Assembly (NCBI GenBank): GCA_964411665.1
Contig: CAYPMR010000055.1
Location: 1-25,932, forward strand
Direction of reading: 5' to 3'
DNA length: 25,932 nt
Source: CALFCE01 sp964411665
GTDB lineage: Bacteria; Pseudomonadota; Gammaproteobacteria; Granulosicoccales; Granulosicoccaceae
The position numbers were made by a program, and so were the translations under genes. Positions 1 through 8,163 of this stretch are shown here, one piece after another (the stretch's first letter is position 1; the number at the start of each line of letters is the position of its first letter). A model generated the notes under the pieces. The model was not told where the DNA came from, did not search any database, and was given only the letters and a program-made list of their open reading frames with translations.

Positions 1-42
1 GCGTATCAATTGAGTCGCTATAATGCGCAGGTGAAAAACTAA
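1..42 (+). CDS. C-terminal tail of an unidentified protein (partial)
   Basis: Frame 1 is open from the window edge and ends in TAA at 40-42, giving a 13-residue tail (AYQLSRYNAQVKN). It is followed by a non-coding gap that carries a tandem repeat. The tail is too short to assign to any family, and it could be a chance open frame. The start lies outside the window. Confidence 0.4.
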   Translation, partial: AYQLSRYNAQVKN

Positions 43-73
43 CTGTTAGACTGCACGACACCCGTGTTAAAGA

Positions 74-112
74 TGCTCGTACTTAGTGCTCGTACTTGGT
101 GCTCTTACTTAG
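74..112. repeat. Three tandem copies of a 13-bp unit
   Basis: TGCTCGTACTTAG (74-86), TGCTCGTACTTGG (87-99) and TGCTCTTACTTAG (100-112) sit head to tail, each later copy differing from the first by one base. The array lies just upstream of glpE, between it and the preceding gene tail. It is one of several unrelated micro-tandem repeats in the gaps of this window. Confidence 0.9.
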
Positions 113-157
113 TAAACTGCTGGAAATACCTGACAACACAGCGTTGAGCGTAAACCC

Positions 158-481
158 ATGCCTTCCTTCAAACACATCTCCGTTAGCGATGCCCTTGCAA
201 TGATTCAACAGCCACATACAGTGGTGGTTGATGTACGCGACCTCAAATCGTATGAGCAAGGCCACATAACTGATGCTATCCACCTGGACAATGAAAAATT
301 GCCGGACTTTCTGCGAGATACAGAGTACGAGCACCCGATTGTCGTCTGTTGTTACCACGGCAACATGAGTCAGTCGGCCGCACAATTTTTGATTGACCAG
401 GGCTTTGATGATGTTTACAGCCTGGATGGCGGATTCGCCGAGTGGCACACTGCACATCCGCATCATATAACTACTCGCTAA
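158..481 (+). CDS. glpE: Thiosulfate sulfurtransferase GlpE (single-domain rhodanese)
   Basis: The 107-residue length matches E. coli GlpE. GlpE transfers sulfane sulfur from thiosulfate to cyanide or other thiol acceptors (thioredoxin in E. coli) in the cytoplasm. The active-site loop CYHGNMS contains the persulfide cysteine at residue 65, the same number as in E. coli. The preceding VVDVRDLKSYEQGHI and the later YSLDGGFAEW stretches are typical rhodanese elements. No glp regulon gene is adjacent, so the name reflects sequence type, not glycerol metabolism. The TAA stop overlaps the stop of the convergent acetyltransferase gene by 4 bases. The ribosome-binding site is weak. Confidence 0.93.
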   Translation: MPSFKHISVSDALAMIQQPHTVVVDVRDLKSYEQGHITDAIHLDNEKLPDFLRDTEYEHPIVVCCYHGNMSQSAAQFLIDQGFDDVYSLDGGFAEWHTAHPHHITTR

Positions 482-987
482 TCGTGCTGACTGATATCGC
501 GTTGCATAATCACGGAATCAACCCAGCCACCAAATTTAAATCCTACATTTTTCAAAACACCGACATGCTGAAAACCGGCCTGTTCATGCAAGCGGATAGA
601 TGCTGCGTGAGTCGACCCACCAATTATTGCGATAATCTGTTGCCACGGCCCGAGCTCAACACGTTCCATCAATGCGTTTAGCAGTATTAATCCAACACCT
701 CTCTGGCGAGCCCAGGACGCAACATAGACAGAATTTTCAAGTGTGAAACGATAAGCAGGGCGAGATCTGTAGGCGCTGGCATAGCAATAGCCCGCAACCT
801 TGTCACCCTCAAGGGCAACCAGAAAGGGCAGGTCCTGATCACAAATCGCTGCATAGCGAGAGCGGATTTCGTCAAGATCAGGAGGATCAATTTCAAAAGA
901 GGCAGTGCCTTCGAGCACTTCGATCGCGTAGATTGCCTGCACGGCATCAAGATCTGTTTCAGCACAGTCGCGTATGACTATGGCCAT
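478..987 (-). CDS. GNAT N-acetyltransferase, phosphinothricin/methionine-sulfoximine acetyltransferase type
   Basis: 169 residues, the usual length of the Pat/MnaT (YncA) branch of GNAT enzymes, which use acetyl-CoA to acetylate the amine of small amino-acid-like substrates such as methionine sulfoximine or phosphinothricin. The branch signature is visible: YRSRPAYRFTLENSVYV at about residues 73-89, then the acetyl-CoA loop ARQRGVG at about 93-99, and the C-terminal HEQAGFQHVGVLKNVGFKF. The usual R/Q-x-x-G-x-G/A loop is present as QRGVGL. The start ATG at 985-987 has no clear Shine-Dalgarno site. It is on the same strand as, and about 210 bp downstream of, the thioredoxin-like gene. The physiological substrate cannot be told from sequence. 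Confidence 0.88.
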   Translation of the reverse strand: MAIVIRDCAETDLDAVQAIYAIEVLEGTASFEIDPPDLDEIRSRYAAICDQDLPFLVALEGDKVAGYCYASAYRSRPAYRFTLENSVYVASWARQRGVGLILLNALMERVELGPWQQIIAIIGGSTHAASIRLHEQAGFQHVGVLKNVGFKFGGWVDSVIMQRDISQHD

Positions 988-1041
988 GGTGTTGGATTAC
1001 ATCAGTAGCTAGACTTGCCACCAGATTGCCAAACTCCCATT

Positions 1042-1073
1042 CATAATGCCAGCACTACATAATGCCAGCACTA
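1042..1073. repeat. Perfect tandem duplication of a 16-bp unit
   Basis: CATAATGCCAGCACTA occurs at 1042-1057 and again, identical, at 1058-1073. It lies in the gap between the acetyltransferase and thioredoxin-like genes. The perfect match suggests a recent slippage or duplication event. Confidence 0.9.
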
Positions 1074-1157
1074 ATAACTGCACCTTGAGTAGTCCATCGG
1101 GATGCCTGCCTGCTCACTCAATCTGAAGCACCAAGGTGATCGGGTTCAGTGTTAGCC

Positions 1158-1179
1158 AAGGCCGCAAAGAGCCGGCCTT
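1158..1179 (-). terminator. Hairpin after the thioredoxin-like gene; possible terminator without a T-tract
   Basis: AAGGCCG (1158-1164) and CGGCCTT (1173-1179) form a perfect 7-bp GC-rich stem with an 8-base loop, just past the 3' end of the minus-strand thioredoxin-like gene. No run of T follows on the minus strand, so intrinsic termination is doubtful. It may instead be an mRNA 3'-end stabiliser. Confidence 0.35.
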
Positions 1180-1196
1180 CCAGAGGATTATGCGTA

Positions 1197-1793
1197 TCAG
1201 GACTTGCTATCGATGAACTCAAACAAAGCGTCTTTGCTTATCATGCCAGGCTGCGCAGCCATTAGCTTATTATCAGGACTGAACAGTAAATAACTGGGTG
1301 TACCGCGAAAAGCAGATTCGGTCAGCAGTTGGAAATTAACTGCCACAACTGCAAGTTCACCAACAAAGTTTGGATAAACAGGCTGGTGACGACTGATAAA
1401 ACGATTAGCGCTGGCGAGACCTTTACGACCATCGATAGACACCCCGACGACATTGAAATCCTCGCTTCGCTCCAAATGCGCTTCAGACATCATAGGCGCT
1501 TGTTCGCCACATACATGACAGGCAGCCTGCCAAATTTTCACAAGCGTCCATTTACCATTGTCGAAGTCTTTGGCGAAATCGCCAGGCTGACCATCGGTGG
1601 TCAACAGATCAAGAAACGGCATTGGCTCAGACGATACAGTTGTCGTATCAGCAGTAGCCACGGATACTGAAAGCAACACGCCACATACAATGGCAAGTAC
1701 ACCTGCCATAGCGCGCCTTGTTACATTAAATGTAGCATGACGTGCATTCGCTACCGCGTTTATCGCTGCAGTAGGCAGCTTGATTCGAGTCAT
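1197..1793 (-). CDS. TlpA/ResA-like thiol-disulfide oxidoreductase, exported or membrane-anchored
   Basis: 198 residues. Residues 25-49 form a basic stretch followed by a hydrophobic segment ending in SVATA, a signal peptide or anchor, so the thioredoxin domain is predicted to be periplasmic. The redox motif is CHVC at residues 92-95, within WTLVKIWQAACHVCGEQAP, the position where TlpA/ResA proteins have WxxWCxxC; the tryptophan just before the first cysteine is replaced by alanine. The TPSYLLF stretch near the C-terminus supplies the expected threonine-cis-proline. A GGAGAG Shine-Dalgarno site at 1802-1807 (minus strand), 8 bases before the ATG, supports this start even though the N-region is long. 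Likely role: reducing periplasmic disulfides, perhaps in cytochrome or metal-cofactor maturation; the partner is unknown. Confidence 0.8.
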   Translation of the reverse strand: MTRIKLPTAAINAVANARHATFNVTRRAMAGVLAIVCGVLLSVSVATADTTTVSSEPMPFLDLLTTDGQPGDFAKDFDNGKWTLVKIWQAACHVCGEQAPMMSEAHLERSEDFNVVGVSIDGRKGLASANRFISRHQPVYPNFVGELAVVAVNFQLLTESAFRGTPSYLLFSPDNKLMAAQPGMISKDALFEFIDSKS

Positions 1794-2698
1794 TTAAAAA
1801 TCTCTCCACTCTCTTGGTAGAACCGCTGGTATGACCACTTGTACACGGTTAATAATATTTTATTGAAGATAAAACAGTTACATTATTCGTACGAGTAGTC
1901 CGGTGAGCTTTTATGCAGCCCTGATCAGCATCAGAGCCATAGAAATAGCAGCCAAGATTCATACCATAAACATCGCAAACATCCTTAGGTTTACCTTGTT
2001 TAAGACACCAATATCGGGCAAATCCCGATACCCCCTATTTAAACTTTCGTGCCAGCGCTTGCGCGGTAAAAATCGCCATAGGCGAGGTTCTGCCGCGCAG
2101 GCTTCCGATGCTCGATCAGCAATTTACACACCGTGCAAACACTAACGATAACAAGCACCAAATAACTGCGCGAACGCTACGCTAATAATCGTTTACATTT
2201 TAGATTCGTGAATCTGTATAGCCGTTTTACACATTGTTTACTACACTTTTGCTCAACTTCCAGCCAAGGCAAACGAGTACCTGGCAACAGAAAGTCTGGC
2301 GCGCAAATAGAGATATTAACCAAATATTCACTCTCTGCCCTGTGTCTGAATGCGCTCTGTCAACAAAGTTCCTGACAATTAACCCATACATACAAGTATA
2401 TCGCTCACATTGCACAGATCGACAAATCAAGCCGTAACAACTTGATGCGACAGAGCATAGCTCAGTTTTAAGCTAGCCTGCAGCGATTAACTTGTTTGCC
2501 GAGCATCGCTTACAAGGTGCTGTTTTTACAATGGGCGGCATGATATATGCGCAGCCTAACCAACAAATTCATTAGCCCTTTTAAGCTAAATAAATGGTGC
2601 TTGAGCACTGTCGAATTGTGACAACGAGCAGCAACTGGACATAGGCTAATAGCGGCATTAAATCGCAGCACCACCAAAGCAAGACCTTCGCACAGCAT
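1794..2698. other. 905-bp gap without a supportable gene
   Basis: Between the thioredoxin-like gene (minus) and tamA (plus), both strands carry only short open frames (up to about 80 codons) with no ribosome-binding sites or recognisable motifs. Visible structure: an inverted repeat ATCGGG/CCCGAT near 2011-2029, a TAGCT/AGCTA pair near 2459-2476, and a terminator-like hairpin at 2502-2527. The promoters of both flanking genes should lie here, but I cannot place them confidently. A decayed gene or small RNA is possible but unproven. Confidence 0.5.
2502..2527 (+). terminator. Terminator-like hairpin with T-tract in a gene-free gap
   Basis: AGCATC (2502-2507) pairs with GGTGCT (2516-2521), including one G-U pair, across an 8-base loop and is followed by GTTTTT. 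This is the form of a weak plus-strand intrinsic terminator. No gene lies immediately upstream on this strand, so it would end either a small untranslated transcript or read-through from the gap. It stands about 170 bp before tamA. Confidence 0.35.
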
Positions 2699-4540
2699 AT
2701 GGCAAGAATGGCACACTTGACGGAGCTAAAATATCAAGCTGTTTGCCAGCCATTGGGTACCGGGCATCGTGCCTATTCACCCGATGCACAGGTAGCGCGA
2801 CTAACTACCCCACTGATAAAAAAAATATGCACTGCCATCAGTCAATTTACTTCCCTACTCATACTGGTGATGTTGTTTACAACTCAACCAGCAAACGCCA
2901 TCGATATACAGATTAAGGGTGTTCCAAAGGAATTCAGAAGCACCTTACGCACAACGCTTGAAAATCCGACAGACGATAGTCCCGAGAGTCTGAATGAATT
3001 TATGGAAATCGTGCCGCAAAGAGCACGACTTGCCATGCAATCGCATGGTTATTACAACAGCCTGATAAAGCTGAGACGCTTTAACGGTAAATTAATTCTG
3101 GACGTAACAGCGGGTGAACCAGTCATTATCTCGAAACTCATCATTAATGTTGAGGGAGAAGCACGCGTCGATGGCAAATACATGCCCGTTATTGGACAGA
3201 TACCTCTGCGTCGAAATCTGGTTTTCCAACATGCAGACTATGAAAAGGCCAAAGATGTTCTGTTCGACAGAGCACAAGACCGTGGCTATTTTGATTTTGA
3301 ATTCAGTCAGACCGAGGTCCGTGTCAGCAAGAAAAACAACACTGCTGAGGTTACCCTGATAGTCGATAGCGGCTCACGCTATACATTTGCAACAGTTGAA
3401 TTTGTGTCCGACTATTTCAGTGATGAATTTCTGCGTGGCTATGTACCATTCAAATACGGCGACCCCTACGAGTCATCGCTACTCGCGAGTCTGACTCAAC
3501 AAATGCAGAACACGGGGTTTTTCAGCACGGTCAAAGTCATACCGCTGCGCGGCGATCTGTTCGGTGAGCAGGTGCCCATAAAAGTGGAAGTAAAGAAAAA
3601 AGACAAGAATCTGCTGGGATTAGGTATCGGCTTCGCAACTGACACGAAGGCACGGGGAAAAATTACCTGGAACAGACCCCTGGTGAATAAAAAGGGACAC
3701 TCTTTCGACGCTGAGCTTGGTGTCTCGCAAATAAATCAAAACCTGAGCTTTCAGTACCGCATACCCAGAAGCAGCAACCCGTTATATAACTTCTGGTCAT
3801 TTGAAACAGGTGTATTAAACGAACAAATTGAAGAGCAGAGTAGTTTTCTGAGCACTGTCAACGTACAGCGCATTCGTCGCACCAGTCGGGATTGGACAGA
3901 GAGCCTGTTCATTCGTTGGGAACGTGAAAGCTTTGAAGCCGGGGAGCAGCGCGATCTGATCAATTTGGTGCTGCCGGGAATCAGCTATGCTAAAAACAAA
4001 AGTGCGGGTTTCCCCTTCCCAACCCGTGGTTATAGCCTGCAGGGAACATTGTTATGGGGGTCACAAGAACTTGGCTCAAGCATAGATTTCTATAAATCGG
4101 AATTCAATGTCAAATTCCTCAAGAGTGTTTCCCGGAAAGACACGCTCATATTTGCAGCGCGTTATGGAGCCATCGGTTCGAGTGATCTGGAGCGAGTGCC
4201 CACATCGCAGCGATTCTTTGTCGGAGGGGATCGAACAATCCGTGGATTTCCTTTCAGAACACTCTCACCGACAGATTCAAACGGTGATGCGATTGGTGGA
4301 CGCTTTCAGGAAGTGCTGAATCTGGAATACAATCGCCGCTTTGGCGGTACCTGGGCACTGGCTTTGTTTACTGACCTTGGTCGGGCCTTCGACGAATTTG
4401 ATGCACCCTATCAGGTCGGCGCAGGGTTTGGCGTACGATGGTTTTCGCCGGTTGGCCCTTTTCGCATCGACTTTGCCTTCGGCGTTAGCGAAGAAGATAC
4501 CCCTTTCGAGCTGCACTTGTCTTTAGGACCGGAAATTTAA
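2699..4540 (+). CDS. tamA: Translocation and assembly module subunit TamA (Omp85 family)
   Basis: Outer-membrane Omp85-family protein that works with TamB to insert certain beta-barrel proteins and in lipid/envelope transport. The signal peptide ends at PANA (about residue 67). The mature protein of about 546 residues is close to E. coli TamA. Residues 68-300 fit three POTRA domains; the rest is a 16-strand barrel. GGDRTIRGF at 509-517 carries the loop-6 RGF (VRGY/F-type) motif. The barrel-closing C-terminal strands are present, though the protein ends GPEI, not in an aromatic residue. About 40 residues precede the hydrophobic core of the signal peptide, which is unusually long, and no strong Shine-Dalgarno site supports the ATG at 2699; ATG 2708 is an alternative. 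tamB follows after 10 bases. Confidence 0.94.
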   Translation: MARMAHLTELKYQAVCQPLGTGHRAYSPDAQVARLTTPLIKKICTAISQFTSLLILVMLFTTQPANAIDIQIKGVPKEFRSTLRTTLENPTDDSPESLNEFMEIVPQRARLAMQSHGYYNSLIKLRRFNGKLILDVTAGEPVIISKLIINVEGEARVDGKYMPVIGQIPLRRNLVFQHADYEKAKDVLFDRAQDRGYFDFEFSQTEVRVSKKNNTAEVTLIVDSGSRYTFATVEFVSDYFSDEFLRGYVPFKYGDPYESSLLASLTQQMQNTGFFSTVKVIPLRGDLFGEQVPIKVEVKKKDKNLLGLGIGFATDTKARGKITWNRPLVNKKGHSFDAELGVSQINQNLSFQYRIPRSSNPLYNFWSFETGVLNEQIEEQSSFLSTVNVQRIRRTSRDWTESLFIRWERESFEAGEQRDLINLVLPGISYAKNKSAGFPFPTRGYSLQGTLLWGSQELGSSIDFYKSEFNVKFLKSVSRKDTLIFAARYGAIGSSDLERVPTSQRFFVGGDRTIRGFPFRTLSPTDSNGDAIGGRFQEVLNLEYNRRFGGTWALALFTDLGRAFDEFDAPYQVGAGFGVRWFSPVGPFRIDFAFGVSEEDTPFELHLSLGPEI

Positions 4541-4550
4541 GCGTCGGTCC

Positions 4551-7500
4551 GTGGCTATGTGGAAAAAACTTCTCCTTGTTATTGCGCTGCTCGTCTTTGT
4601 ACCGTTTGTGGTTATCGCTCTGACATCCTACATTTTGTTAGGCACTGAGCGCGGTTTCAAATGGACCACTGCCCACCTGCAATCGATAGACGAGCGTCTT
4701 GTTCTGGCACCTACCACTGGAAACCTCAAAGACGGTATCGGCACAGACACCATTACCTGGGAAGATGAAAAGCTCACTGTTAAGGCCTCCGGAATTGAAT
4801 CCAAATGGATGTCAACGTGCCTGCTGAAAACAGAATTTTGCCTTGAGCACCTGGCCGTAGAGCAACTGACCATCCAGCTGCACCCGGTTGACAACCCGTC
4901 AACCGAAAAACGATCTCCGATTGAACTACCAAAAATCACCTTGCCACTGAGCGTGCAAGCTGAAGATGTGAGCATCAAGAAACTGGTGTTCCTCAAGGGC
5001 TCTGAAAGCAAGGCGATTGAAATAGAAAATATAACGCTCAACGCCGACCTAAGCGGCTCGACGCTCCATCTGGATAGCCTTGGTTTTATCGTTGACAAGT
5101 ACACCGTGCTAATTAACGGTGAACTTGAACTGGAAGGTGAATATCCGATTACAGCAGATGCCAAAGTGCATGCATCCAGGCTTATTGACTCACAAGACCT
5201 TGAGTTTTCAGCTCATCTGCACAACACACTTGAGAACTTGAAACTCAATGCCAGCGTCTCGGGGCCCATTGAATTATCCGCTAATGCAGATGTACAACCC
5301 CTGCAACCTACAGTCCCGTTACGGGGAAATATTTTCTGGAAAGATCTGGGTTGGCCTTTGATAAACCACGAGACTGTTAAAGCCACAGATGGTCGATTAA
5401 AGATAGTGGGTAATCTTGACGAGTACCAACTTCGCCTTGACAGCAATTTCACTGGTAAGAATCTACCTAAAACCTTGGTTAAAGCAAGCGGTAGCGTTAA
5501 CACGAAGCGTGTCATCATTCCCGAGATTGACCTCTATTTACTCAACGGTGTTGCAACCGGTTCCGCCGCGGTCAGCTGGAATAACGGAGCTGACTGGGTT
5601 GCAGATCTTGCTTTTCGACAACTTGATCCCGGACAACAGTGGGAACAAATGACCGGAAAACTCGATGGCATTGTCAGAGTACGAGGTTCAGCGGAACAAG
5701 GCACCTGGGCTATGAATATCGACGATGCGCAGGTTCGCGGTGAACTAAGAGGATTTCCGCTTCAGCTAAATGCACGCGCTGCACGGTCACGCGACGGACG
5801 GTGGCTAGTTCCTGCAGTGACGCTTTTAAACGCCAAAAACGAACTCGCACTACAAGGCGTCGTTGGCGAAAAGATCGATCTGGATATGCAGCTTGATTTT
5901 CCAACAATACAGGCGCTGGTTCCAGGGGTCGCTGGCAATATCAAAGCAACAGGCAACATCTCAGGTGAACCCTCTGCACCCGACATCGCTCTGGAGGCCA
6001 GTACCGCTGTACTTGTAGCTCAAGAAACCTTGTTTCGAGATTTGTCTTTTAAAGGTTCAATTGCCAGTGCTGGTACAAATAAAAGCAGTATCGATCTGGA
6101 TATTGGGGAGCTGGTTAACGGTGGACGTAAAGTGACCGATATAAATGCGCGCATCGACGGTACTCGCTACGATCACCAAATCGCTATCGATTTAAATGGT
6201 CCATCGCAGACGGCTATTAATCTGCAGGCCAAAGGTAACTTGCCTGATGCAAGAGAGCGCGATGTGCCTAGCGGTGACTGGATTGGTGAACTGCGAAAAG
6301 TTGTACTTCAAGTGCCCGGACACGATCTGCAACTGGCGGCTCCGAGCAAAGTTCACTGGCTACAGGATGGTAAAAGACTAAAAATAGATAAACATTGTTG
6401 GCAAAATCAGCAGGCAACACTGTGCCTTGAAGAACCTGTTACAGCTGACAAATCAGGATCGGCCAAAGTCGCACTGAACAACTACACGCTGGATAATCTC
6501 AACGAACTACTGCCACCCAATACCCATACGCGTCTCGAAGGCGATTTAGGTGCAAACAGTAATCTGAAATGGAACAGCTCCGGCAAGACCCCCTTTGCAA
6601 TCGAACTACAAGCCGATGTCACTAACGGCGCGATTGTTATCGGTGAGAATAATGCTGACCAATCCCCCCTGCGATTGCCCTATGAAAAACTTTCCCTGAC
6701 ATCACGGACAGATCCAAAAGCACTTGTCTCCAGCTTGCAATTGCGTTCAAAAAAACTCGGTAACGCACAAGTCAATCTGAGTCTGGATTCAGAAAATCCT
6801 GAAAATATCCTTAATGGAGATATCACACTCGAGGGCCTTGATGTCAGATTGGCAAAACCTTTCTTGCAGAATTTCGATGAAGTGGATGGGCGCATAAACA
6901 TGGCGGGGGATATAACAGGTCAGCTGCGCCAACCACTTTTCGACGGCACAGTCACGCTGATTAATCCGCTACTCAAGGCAGATGACCTGCCTCTTGGCAT
7001 AGAGGACGGTGAAATTACAGCGCGCGTCAGTGGCGACACAGCAGATATCAATGGCGCATTCGATACCGGCAAAGGGCAACTACGCGTCACAGGCGACGCG
7101 ACCTGGAAACCGGATCAGTTGGGAGCCAATCTAAAGGTTGATGGTGAAAATTTATCTATAAGACAACCGCCTCTGCTGCAATCGACAATTAATCCATCAC
7201 TAAGGATCACGGTAAAACACAATGAAATCGCGCTAAGAGGAAATATCGACATCCCGTCAGCCGAGATCGATATCAAGGAACGATCTGAAGGCGCTGCCAC
7301 CCTCTCCGACGATGTCATCATCATAGAAGAGGAAGACACCACTGCCGAAAACGGCAAGAACGAAACCAAAGAGGCGCTGACAATAACAACAGAATTAAAT
7401 ATTAACCTTGGCGAAAATGTGAACCTGAAAGGGTATGGTTTGCAATCGCGACTCACAGGTGACATCAGATATCAAAAAAACAACGATGACCCACCACAGC

Positions 7501-8093
7501 TGGGTGGGCAAATTAGCGTGGAAGAAGGATTCTACAAATCTTACGGTCAGGATCTGAAAATTCGCGACGGTCAGATTCTATTTGTCGGCCCCATAGAGCA
7601 AACAAATCTGAACATCAGCGCCATTCGAGAATTGGAAACCGAAGAGCGTGTTGTTGGCTTGCAACTGCAAGGTCCGGTTATTGACCCGGCCATCACTTTG
7701 TTTACAGAGCCTGCTGATAAAACGCAGGAATCCATATTATCCTATATAGTGCTGGGACGTGATCTTGGCGTTAGTACAACCAATGAGGAATCGACTCTAC
7801 TGGCGCAAGCAGCGCTCGCTCTGACGATTCGACAAGGGCGCGGATTTGCCAGCGGCTTTGCCGAAAGCCTTGGCATCAGTGATTTCCAGATCGACGCATC
7901 GGGTAGCGGTGACGATACCCAGGTGCTGGTTAGCGGTCGGTTATCAAGGAAACTACTGTTACGCTATGGCCGCAGCGTATTTGCTCCTGACCAGACCCTG
8001 TATCTGCGCTACGATATAAACAAGAGACTGTATCTCGAAGCTGCCCAGGGATTGGAACGAGCCGTTGATCTATTTTATTCATTGTCGTTCTAA
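4551..8093 (+). CDS. tamB: Translocation and assembly module subunit TamB (AsmA-like, DUF490)
   Basis: 1180-residue inner-membrane-anchored periplasm-spanning protein. Residues 3-27 are a single N-terminal membrane anchor. The body is a long series of beta-strand-rich repeats, as in the AsmA-like bridge proteins thought to conduct phospholipids between membranes. The conserved C-terminal TamB domain is clear: EEGFYKSYGQDLKIRDG, LQGPVIDPAITLFTEPA and ESILSYIVLGRDLG, ending in an aromatic residue (YSLSF). I chose GTG 4551 over ATG 4557 because it gives MAMWKK, matching the MSLWKK start of E. coli TamB as I recall it; neither start has a clear Shine-Dalgarno site. A glutamate/aspartate-rich insert lies near residues 924-945. 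It forms an operon with tamA (10-bp gap). Confidence 0.94.
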   Translation: MAMWKKLLLVIALLVFVPFVVIALTSYILLGTERGFKWTTAHLQSIDERLVLAPTTGNLKDGIGTDTITWEDEKLTVKASGIESKWMSTCLLKTEFCLEHLAVEQLTIQLHPVDNPSTEKRSPIELPKITLPLSVQAEDVSIKKLVFLKGSESKAIEIENITLNADLSGSTLHLDSLGFIVDKYTVLINGELELEGEYPITADAKVHASRLIDSQDLEFSAHLHNTLENLKLNASVSGPIELSANADVQPLQPTVPLRGNIFWKDLGWPLINHETVKATDGRLKIVGNLDEYQLRLDSNFTGKNLPKTLVKASGSVNTKRVIIPEIDLYLLNGVATGSAAVSWNNGADWVADLAFRQLDPGQQWEQMTGKLDGIVRVRGSAEQGTWAMNIDDAQVRGELRGFPLQLNARAARSRDGRWLVPAVTLLNAKNELALQGVVGEKIDLDMQLDFPTIQALVPGVAGNIKATGNISGEPSAPDIALEASTAVLVAQETLFRDLSFKGSIASAGTNKSSIDLDIGELVNGGRKVTDINARIDGTRYDHQIAIDLNGPSQTAINLQAKGNLPDARERDVPSGDWIGELRKVVLQVPGHDLQLAAPSKVHWLQDGKRLKIDKHCWQNQQATLCLEEPVTADKSGSAKVALNNYTLDNLNELLPPNTHTRLEGDLGANSNLKWNSSGKTPFAIELQADVTNGAIVIGENNADQSPLRLPYEKLSLTSRTDPKALVSSLQLRSKKLGNAQVNLSLDSENPENILNGDITLEGLDVRLAKPFLQNFDEVDGRINMAGDITGQLRQPLFDGTVTLINPLLKADDLPLGIEDGEITARVSGDTADINGAFDTGKGQLRVTGDATWKPDQLGANLKVDGENLSIRQPPLLQSTINPSLRITVKHNEIALRGNIDIPSAEIDIKERSEGAATLSDDVIIIEEEDTTAENGKNETKEALTITTELNINLGENVNLKGYGLQSRLTGDIRYQKNNDDPPQLGGQISVEEGFYKSYGQDLKIRDGQILFVGPIEQTNLNISAIRELETEERVVGLQLQGPVIDPAITLFTEPADKTQESILSYIVLGRDLGVSTTNEESTLLAQAALALTIRQGRGFASGFAESLGISDFQIDASGSGDDTQVLVSGRLSRKLLLRYGRSVFAPDQTLYLRYDINKRLYLEAAQGLERAVDLFYSLSF

Positions 8094-8129
8094 CTAATCC
8101 AAAAGGCCTCGACACTGCATGTTGCAACC

Positions 8130-8159
8130 AGCCCAAACTTGCCCCAACTAGCCCAAACA
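8130..8159. repeat. Three tandem copies of a 10-bp unit
   Basis: AGCCCAAACT (8130-8139), TGCCCCAACT (8140-8149) and AGCCCAAACA (8150-8159) lie in the 70-bp gap between tamB and rnd and end 4 bases before the rnd ATG. The array fills the place where a Shine-Dalgarno site for rnd would be expected, and none is present. Confidence 0.8.
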
Positions 8160-8163
8160 CACC

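Noticed and set aside
1710..1730. Twin-arginine signal in the TlpA-like protein (VTRRAMAGVL)
   Set aside because: Two arginines are present but the following positions do not fit the Tat consensus; a normal Sec signal or anchor is simpler.
1903..2145. 80-codon plus-strand frame in the gap before tamA
   Set aside because: No start signal, no recognisable motif and no supporting context.
2227..2437. Overlapping 67-codon frames on both strands
   Set aside because: Mirror-image frames of similar length with no features; typical chance frames.
4628..5164. 178-codon minus-strand frame inside tamB
   Set aside because: Antisense to well-conserved TamB sequence, Ser/Arg-rich shadow with no motif; the same applies to the other antisense frames in tamB, rnd, cmoB and the mnmD region.
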